Shown here piece after piece: positions 55,207 through 64,000 of a stretch of DNA of 64,000 nt. Position 1 is the stretch's first letter. Every line of letters starts with the position of its first letter. Location: NCBI RefSeq assembly GCF_003171515.1, contig NC_089399.1, positions 310,001 through 374,000 of the forward strand, written 5' to 3'. The notes under the pieces were generated by a model. It searched no databases, had not been told where the DNA came from, and saw nothing but the letters and a program-made list of their open reading frames with translations. The stretch is from Pyrenophora tritici-repentis. Lineage: Eukaryota; Ascomycota; Dothideomycetes; Pleosporales; Pleosporaceae. The position numbers and the translations under genes were made by a program.

Positions 55207-58200
55207 TTTGCTAGTTGCTAGGCTGGATGTGTTCTGTGTTTGTGGTCTAGGCGTCGTTGTGGGAGGTGAACGTTGGCGAAGTGGGGTGGTGGGGTAAACC
55301 AGCACGGCCTATTTTGCTTTTTAAAAGAGTAGTCGCGACCATGACGACGTGACTACACAAATTGTGAAATGGAAGCGCAAGTTGCAAAGGTGAAAGCCGT
55401 AGATAATACTATGGATATGTTGCATTCAAAACTGTACGTGTATTACTTCTGCTCTTGGATTAAATGAAATTGTGAAGATTTCCAGATTTGCTGGCAGATG
55501 CCGTTTGCAAGCAAGCCAGTGGTAGAAGGTAAATTGGAACCAAGATGGAGAATAAGCAATACGTCAGATGGTGATGAATGACTAGCCGCAGAATACACTT
55601 ATCCAGGTCTGATGATACATAGCTCAAACGGAGCTGCGTAGTCGACAAAAGCTTATTCCAGTGCCATGGATGCCCAGTGGGTCATTGGGTAGCGTTGGTG
55701 GAGCTTCTTCGGGTGACAGCTGCATGATGATGTCAATCCTCAGGTAGTTGTCAACTTCGGTGGTATTCAAAGCCAGAAATCTCAGGAAATAAGATGATGC
55801 GACAAGCACGGTTGCAGCGGCACTTGCCCATGGAGCCCTACTGGCTTGGTACCTTGGGCGAATCTGACGGATTGACAGTTGAGCTTTGTTTAGGCCTCAC
55901 CGCTAACGGCGTGATGTCGGCGACGATGGTTACATTTCAAAATAACGGCGGAAGTGCAGTGTAGGGCCAAGATGCGCATTCGGACAGGAAGCAGAAACGC
56001 CGGTAGCCGCTTATCCTGTCACTGGATTTGGCGAGGCTGCACGGTATGAAGCGAGCGATGTCGCCTCGAAAGCCGTTGGAACAACTGCCAGGGCGTTTGT
56101 TCGGTTAAATATGGCGGTGAACAAGTAGCAAAGCCGAAGCATGCCATGCCGCGCTGTGTTGCACGGCATGGTCTCTTGCGCAATGGCCGTGAGCTCCCAT
56201 AATGACCCAGGTCGGAATTGGCGGCTATGTATGGGGAACGAGCATGGCATGAAGGGCTACTATGCAGTTTCTGCAGAGGAGCTGCAGCAGGTGGTGTGAT
56301 GGTTGGCAAGCAGTGAGGGGGCCTCTTCATCGTGAGATGCTGCCAACATGGTGTTGAGGGGTTGCGAGCAGGGATGCGAATGCTTTCCCGTCTGTCACGT
56401 AACAGGCAAGTGGGGGGTGGGCGTTCCCCGAAAAAATAGTCAGCCTCACAGAACGTGGCTTGAGCCGCTTCATGACAACGCAGCAGTGGATTGCGGTGGA
56501 CGATCTGCTCTGCCTACGAGTCCGCAGCCCAATGTATATCATCGATGAAGACTCGGAGACTGGCAGAGCCGTCAGCGGCATGTCATCTCGCAGCACACGT
56601 CTATGCGATCAAATGGGCACACGGACACCCCCTGTCGGGAGTGCAGGGGCGTTATGCAAGAGCAGGTCCTGTATGGTTCCGCTAAGCGGAGAAGGAGTGG
56701 AGGGTCTGGCGCTACTATCGTGTTTGATAGCGACGCCGTGTGCTACTCATCGTGTGCATCAGCTCACCAGGCCGGGATAGCCGCACCATGCTGGACGGCC
56801 ATGTCTCTGGCACGCAGTCAGATGAGCGATCCGTGGCCTTGTTGAAACTGGGCGTCGGCCGCAGGGGCGCAGAGTGGTACTGTTCAGAACAGAGTGCAAG
56901 GTTCGAGCACCGAGAGTGATGAGCGACGGTAAACGCGGGACAGGGTCCAGCAGGCGAGCAGTCGGGCTTCGTGCGGCGTAGTCGTAATGGAAGTACGTTG
57001 AGCGCTCCTCATGTGACGCAACGTGTGACTGGCGTCCCCGTCACCGGCTCCCATGTCTGACAGATGATACAAACTAGTGAGTCGAATGGTGGGTGTCTGG
57101 AATTCGCCGCGGCAGTGTGCAGTGTGCAGTGTGCAAAGGGCCTTTCTCAGCGAACAAAGTGCTCGCAGGTCTGGAGAGTAGTGCAGTGATATGGCGTCAG
57201 GCTGGGGCACGCCACGGTTTGCCTGTGTCGCATATTGGCCCGAGTGACAAGCGTCGGATCTGGTGGCCAGCTAGTCCAGTCTATACTGTATGCAGGCCCT
57301 GCTCGGCAAAGGCGCAACTCGCAGCACACGGCGGCCGTCTATCACGACATGGTCTGTCGCTCCATGGTGAGCAGGGCGGAATGTTGTGGTTGCATGTCAT
57401 GGTGTAGATGTTGTGTGTTTCTGCGCTGCAGCAGGTCCTAGTTGGACCTCACAATTCATCTCCTTGCAAGTGCCTCTCCTCCTATTCTCCTCGACTACTC
57501 GACCCCCCGTCGTCGGCCTCTTCCATAGCACGGCCGTGGGCGGGCAACAATACTCGAGCGGGAGTGTTTTGTGAGATTCCAGCCAGGGATGCCAGGAAGG
57601 TGCGTTCGCTAGCGCTATCTCCGCCCCGGCCAATCACAGTTTGCAGGGGGATACTGACCCAAGTCGGTCTAACAAGCAGCCTTTTGATGCCCTCTTGATG
57701 CCTTTGGGCTGCGCAAGCATAAGCATTTGCAAGTCCTCCTGGTCTCCTTCAATCTTTGCTCTCGTGTTGCCCTGCCGCCGCCCGCCACCCGCAGACTCGA
57801 CTTGTTTGCTGTATCCCGCCTCCGCCCACGTCGCAAGCCCTGCTACTGGCCCCTCCAGATCCCCGGCCTAACCAAGGCGGCACGCCCGTGTTTGGGAAGC
57901 CATCTAATTTCTTGTGCTCGTCCGCCTCCCCACCCAAGCATTCACGCTCGTGTTAGCCCATATCAGCCCCTGCGCCGAATCGGGCCTCGTCCCTTTCTTT
58001 TTCCCCAGCTGCACCGCCAGCAAGTGTGCGCCCCGGGACGTCTTTTCTCCTGGCCAGTATCTCTTATCCCGGGTGCCTGCTGCATTCGCTGCTGCAGCTC
58101 CTACAGGCTCACATCTAGAACATCGCCCGCCCTAGTGCTACGGCCTGCCGCCAGTGGGCTGCACTCCCTGTGCCGCTGCAGCTGCATATTATCTGCTTGT

Positions 58201-58580
58201 CCGCCTTCAAGTTGCCTGGGTCTCCTGTCCAGGGCACCAGACCATTTCCTGCTGTAAGTATGTCAAGTCCAATCCCCCACTGCCAAGCCTTGCTCCGACA
58301 GCGCCGCCGCTTGACACGGTGACTGCCCGTCGAGTCACTGAGCGAGTGCAAGTTTGCGCTGTGCTCTCCAACTTTGCTAACTGGGCAGTACCTAGGTCGC
58401 CGCGTCCTACTCAAGCCCCGACGTGCTTCGCGAACACCCCGCGACACAAAACTTTCCCACGGGCCACTCCCTCGACACGCGGCCCCATAATAAGCCCCCG
58501 TTAAGAAATAACAAACCGTCCTTCTTTCCACTGTCTGCCACGGAGCCCTGTATGCAGTCGTGGTCTGCAAAGCTCTCATC
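55207..58580. other. 3.4-kb region without a recognisable gene
   Basis: It contains the hydrolase promoter at the left and probably a long 5' UTR and promoter of the LRR protein at the right (pyrimidine-rich from about 57450 on). Many short overlapping frames exist on both strands, but none has a domain or splice logic. A small heptamer repeat (CAGTGTG, three times) occurs near 57114-57134. Nothing else can be supported. Confidence 0.4.
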
Positions 58581-61093
58581 ATGGACACCGAGGACGGCAC
58601 CATCTTCATAAGGGTGCGAGACACAACAACTGGCTTAGGCGCACATTTGGATTGACATGTTTGCAGAACTTGGCCTACTTTGTACGCACACACGAGAAGG
58701 CACTCGCCAATGCCCTTCAACTGCAACGGCAGAACCCCAAGAATGGCCAGGCCATCACCTCGCCCTCGTCGCCCAACGGCCCCGCGAGCCCTCCGACCGC
58801 CTCATCTTCGAGTGTCTGGGCTGCCGCTCTGTCTCTGCCCTCCCTGACCTTCACTTCGCAGTCGATCAAGCCTGCAAAGCTCACACTAACGCCTCACCAT
58901 CTTTTCTACATTCTCTCCCGCTTCGAAGATCTCAGCATACCCGTTGGTCCCATGAATGTGCGATTGGAGAACATACACACTGACAACGCCCCTACCAACT
59001 ATGTCTCCTTTCTCGGGAGCGCTCAGCGCAACAAGACAAAGTCTTCCGACCGTGACTCCGTCCATTCAGTGTCCAGTGTCCGCAGTGTCATGTCAGGCAT
59101 GTCCTCACTTTGGTCCTCTTTCCGCATCGGATCTACCAGTGAAGCAAAGGCAGAGAAGCAAAAGGCCCAGTTGCAGGAAGACTTGAGATATCTGTACTCT
59201 GCCTTCACCAAGATTCCTTGCCTCCGCCTCTCTCCTGACCACAAAGCTCGTCTTATTTCAGGCTATGAAGAGTTTCCCTTCGACACTGCGGTCCCCTTGT
59301 TCGCTTTCAAGAACGTTACTGCACTTGAGATTCACGATGTAGACTTTCGTCAATTCTATGGCTGGGACCGACTAGCTGAGAACCTACGCAGCCTCACCGT
59401 CAAGCGAGCAGGTGTTGATGACCCCGCTGACCTACTCATCAACGTCGTGTTGGATGACATGGACAAGCGTCGCAGGCGCTCGGCCAAGACCAATACCTCT
59501 TCTGCCCCTTGGTCTGCTGCAAGCCCAACTGCGAAGCATGCTCAAATGGCTCGTTCAGACTCGCCTCCATCATCACCCACCGTTGGAGGCAAGCAAAGCA
59601 CGAGTCCGAGGTCAGCCACTGCGACACGAGAGAGCTCTTCCAGGAGTGGCCAGCGACAGCGTAGTACATCCCCAAACCGCCCGCCGAGTTCCCGCCATGG
59701 TGCCTCCCATGTCTATGGCAGGAGCACCAACAGTGCACCAAACATCCGCCGTTCATCTGGAAGCTCCAGCTCCAGTGTGCGCTCTACAACCCCCAGGGGC
59801 AGTTCTTCCAACCTGCTTTCCCTGGGCTGGTTTCCAGCTACTAAATGGCGGTTTCTCAGGCATCTTAGCCTGGCTGACAATGCTCTCACAAACATATCAG
59901 CTGCCAGCCTTGCTCCGTTGACAAACACACTACAGTCTCTTGACCTCTCAGCAAACCTTTTCGCCGAAATTCCGGATAGCCTTGCTACACTGACCTGTCT
60001 TCGTGCCCTCAACCTATCTAATTGCATGATTGACGGCCTACACTCCTTAGGACGTAATCCGTTACCAGCCATTACAACGCTCAACCTTCGATCAAACCGC
60101 CTTACGTCGTTGGCCGGTGTTGAGCGACTACTGTCTCTGGAGCGCGTTGACTTTCGGGACAACAGATTGACTGACCCGACCGAGGTGGCTCGACTCACCT
60201 GTGTGCCTGATATTACTGATGTTTACGTCAACCGCAATCCCTTCTGCAAGACGCACACCAACTACAGGGTCACCATCTTCAATCTCTTCCGCAAGACGCC
60301 GGGCTACACCGAGGACATTGTCATTGACTCTACAGGCCCTACCAGCGCGGAAAAGAAACTGCTCGTTGACCGGGTACCAGAAGTTCGTGGCGTTCCTATT
60401 GTGAAGCCTCCACCCGAGGACGACACGCAACACTTGCCGCATGTTCCTCCAAAGGTGGTCAAGGCCGTGGATAGCCCAGCCGACCTGCCCGGTATGCTTC
60501 AACGTGCGGGTTCACTCCAGCGTACAAAGAGTGGGCGCAGTGGGCAAGAATCGCAAAAGAAGAAGAAGGGCCCCAAGAGACGAATCGTTGAGCTTTCTCA
60601 AGCCGACTCTATGCAATCATCGTCTCAGTCCAGTTTGACCGGTCTTGCATACGAGGATACCGCCATCGGACAGGCCCCCAGGGTCATGAAATCTGTCAAG
60701 ACTACATCTGCCTCGGACACACCTCGGTTCGAGGAGCCGTCAGGGCAAACATCGGGCGACCCTACCAAAAAGGACACATCAGACGGACGTGCAGTTGCAG
60801 ACGAGACCCACACGAGCCATCAACAACTGCCACCCATCGACACGTCGACTGCCAAGTCGTCCGACCCACAGTCTCCGGAGTTTGATGTCAGCGATGACCT
60901 ATACAAGAAGAAAATTGAAGCTCTTCGACAGGATTTCGGCAACACATGGCTGAGCGCGCTAGGAGATGAAAGTTGGGACACGACATCAGTGACTAGCTTT
61001 CCATCGGATCGCGGATACAACTCTCCTACTATTCGACCGACACTGCCTCGTACCCCCAGCCAGAGTATCGCCTCTGGCCGGACACTCGGCTAG
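58581..61093 (+). CDS. Leucine-rich-repeat protein
   Basis: Exon 1 (58581-58613, MDTEDGTIFIR) splices through a 53-bp intron to exon 2 (58667-61093), giving 819 aa. The N-terminal region has NLAYFVRTHEKALANALQLQ and a conserved-looking block SIKPAKLTLTPHHLFYILSR. A Ser/Arg/Pro-rich disordered stretch (about 290-400) leads to leucine-rich repeats at about 405-520 (LRHLSLADNALTNIS, LQSLDLSANLFAEIPDSL, LRALNLSNCMIDGL, ITTLNLRSNRLTSLAGVERL, LERVDFRDNRL). An LRR cap VYVNRNPFCKTHTNYR follows. The C-terminal tail is polar with a lysine cluster (KKKKGPKRR). The architecture resembles the uncharacterised S. pombe LRR protein SPAC926.06c as I remember it. The function is unknown; a scaffold role is a guess. 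Confidence 0.82.
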
Positions 61094-62846
61094 TTCCCAC
61101 CCATTCGCGATGCATGGGCTTGGGGACCGCGCAACACTTTCGTTCGCCTGATTTATACACTGGATACCCAAAAGGACACTCGGCAGTTCCCACATCGCAT
61201 TCGCGATCATGGGCGGGGCTACGCTCGTGCCGATAAGATCCATCTCATCTCTTTTTTCAACTTGGTGGCGGTTTTTTGCAGAGTCAGAAAAGGCGGTGCG
61301 GTTGCATTTCCAGTTTCCTGCTTGTGGGTCTTGTAAGATATTCGTATCCCGGCGCTCTGTCTGTTGATTGCTTGCTCTCATTGGCGACGAGTATACGGCC
61401 TCTCTTTTTCCTCCAGCACGTAACGACGTCGAGATGGGGCGTGGGCGGAAGAAAGAATGGGCGTTGGTTGATTTATTGCATAATGAGCGCGCATGTTCGG
61501 GTAGATGCTCGCATGAATACGAGAGCTGATTGTTCATTACCTGAGATTGCTTGGCCTGTTCTGACGTGCATTGTGTTGAGTTGTGGTGCGTGGTAGTGGT
61601 ACGAGTCTGGCAGGTTGTGGCGGTGAGCACGTGAAGACTGCTTCACTGGCGGCGTCAACGGATGCGGGATGACGACTAACGGATGACGGAGACGGAACCA
61701 TGGCTGCGTCCATGTATGGTCTAGGTGGCAAATACGAGCCTAGGGACATTGTTTATACTCTGACTAGCGCATAAGAAACATTTGCATAGCTGGTTGTGGT
61801 GGTGGTGCGTTCTGTTTGAGACGGCACGCCCGAGCCGTCGAGTGGCACTGCCTGGCGTATATACCTACATGTGGTAATGAAGGCTGTCAGCCCAACGTGA
61901 CGACAACAATAACAAGCTACGTAGGGTTCAGATGGCGAAAGAGAGGCAAGAGGAGGGCGTCTTTATCTTGATGTGAATAGTGCTAGGGTAGCAGAGGCGA
62001 GGGCCCGTCGTCTTTTATGTTGTCCTTTGCTATGGCACCGACGCGCGTCTGTGTTGGGCTAGCAGCGACTTGCGCCAAGCCAGGCCTAGGTCTGAAACCG
62101 AGCCTACCTCTGCAAAACTACTCAGGCGCTGCGATCCTCCTACCACCGCAACCCAACCCGGCCTTCGACTCACTGGAAACATTTTCTCTTTCACCCTTTA
62201 CCCCGACTCTACAGCCTTTGGTAGTCGTACGCTCCTCGCGCCGCCAACCTCGTGAGCCTTGCCGTCCCCACTCGTCCAGGCGGTGAAGTCACTCTTAGCA
62301 TCCCACTCGACAGGCTCCGGCCACAACAACGCCTCAGCGATCCCCCCCCGCTTCCCTTCGCACTCGCGCTCGACTGCCCACGGCGTAGCCCACACAGGTA
62401 TCAACGTCTCAACAGGCACAATTGACAAGCACAATTTGCACCCGCCCCACCCGTCGCGTGATCCCACCTCTGCCGCCAGGCACTTCTGAGGGGGCTTTGA
62501 GCCATACTCCACACCGCGATAGTCGTCAACACTTCTGCGACGCCATTCTGACCACACATCGTTCCCGGAGGTACGTCGCTGCTGCTTTGCTGCTGTGCAT
62601 GTTGTGCACCTACCCCATTGTCGTTGCCTGCATCCAACGCTCCTGCTGCCGCCGTCGTGGCGGTCGCTACGGCTGTTGCGTCACCTAGACGTGCCCGATA
62701 GCGACGATCCGAGCCTTGCTAACTCGCCCTGCGCAGGAGAAACATCCACTGCTAGTGCTACGCGCAAATCTTCCTCACCCACCCGCGCGAGGTCCTCCCT
62801 TGCACCTTCAACCACGCCCATCTAGCGCCTGTAGCAAGCCACAGCT
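61094..62846. other. Intergenic, LRR 3' side and PP1 promoter/5' UTR
   Basis: It holds the 3' UTR of the LRR gene and a long upstream region of PP1. The last about 700 bp are C-rich, with short frames in all phases but no recognisable protein. Part of it may be transcribed leader with introns. Confidence 0.4.

Positions 62847-64000
<1,154 letters not shown>

Noticed and set aside
57727..58257. A 176-aa plus-strand gene upstream of the LRR gene
   Set aside because: The composition is that of pyrimidine-rich leader DNA and opposite-strand frames are equally open; no domain.
62198..62557. A 119-aa minus-strand gene upstream of PP1
   Set aside because: It lies in a C-rich region open in several frames and has no recognisable domain.

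Overview
The window is nuclear DNA of a filamentous ascomycete, most likely a plant-associated Pezizomycotina and possibly Dothideomycetes/Pleosporales (the class is inference). Genes are compact, with short introns (mostly 46-95 bp, GTRNGY donors and CTNAC-like branch sites). The gene set includes a non-reducing polyketide synthase (NR-PKS), cutinase, a Zn2Cys6 regulator and Fot1/pogo and hAT transposons. One decayed transposon carries the transition-only stop codons expected of repeat-induced point mutation (RIP).

Layout. 1-7.4 kb: part of a secondary-metabolite cluster, with an NR-PKS (SAT and KS domains visible, running off the left edge), a cytochrome P450 divergent from it across a 436-bp promoter, and a Zn2Cys6 regulator. 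8.0-8.3 kb: a small secreted 10-cysteine protein (effector-like). 9.1-15.1 kb: a transposon block with an intact hAT transposase, a 128-bp palindromic MITE with an 8-bp target duplication, and a RIP-decayed pogo element. 15.3-20.2 kb: a salicylate-hydroxylase-like FAD monooxygenase, a secreted cutinase and a fructosamine kinase. 20.3-31.8 kb: two apparently identical 1854-bp Fot1/pogo elements in opposite orientation flank a single-exon fab1 PtdIns3P 5-kinase gene; the second sits about 140 bp upstream of a putative telomere-protection (TPP1-like) gene.

35.8-40.4 kb: an MFS transporter and a second P450, then a 3.6-kb stretch without a recognisable gene. 44-64 kb is largely housekeeping: GNAT acetyltransferase, F-box protein, ribosomal protein eL37, phosphate:H+ symporter-like MFS, Mix17/CHCHD2-type CHCH protein, dienelactone hydrolase, leucine-rich-repeat protein and PP1 catalytic subunit (running off the right edge).

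The left 20 kb therefore looks like an accessory, plant-interaction and metabolite region broken up by mobile DNA. The right two thirds is conserved core, with the twin transposons at the junction. Exon boundaries were worked out by hand from splice consensus and reading-frame continuity; no database search was run.
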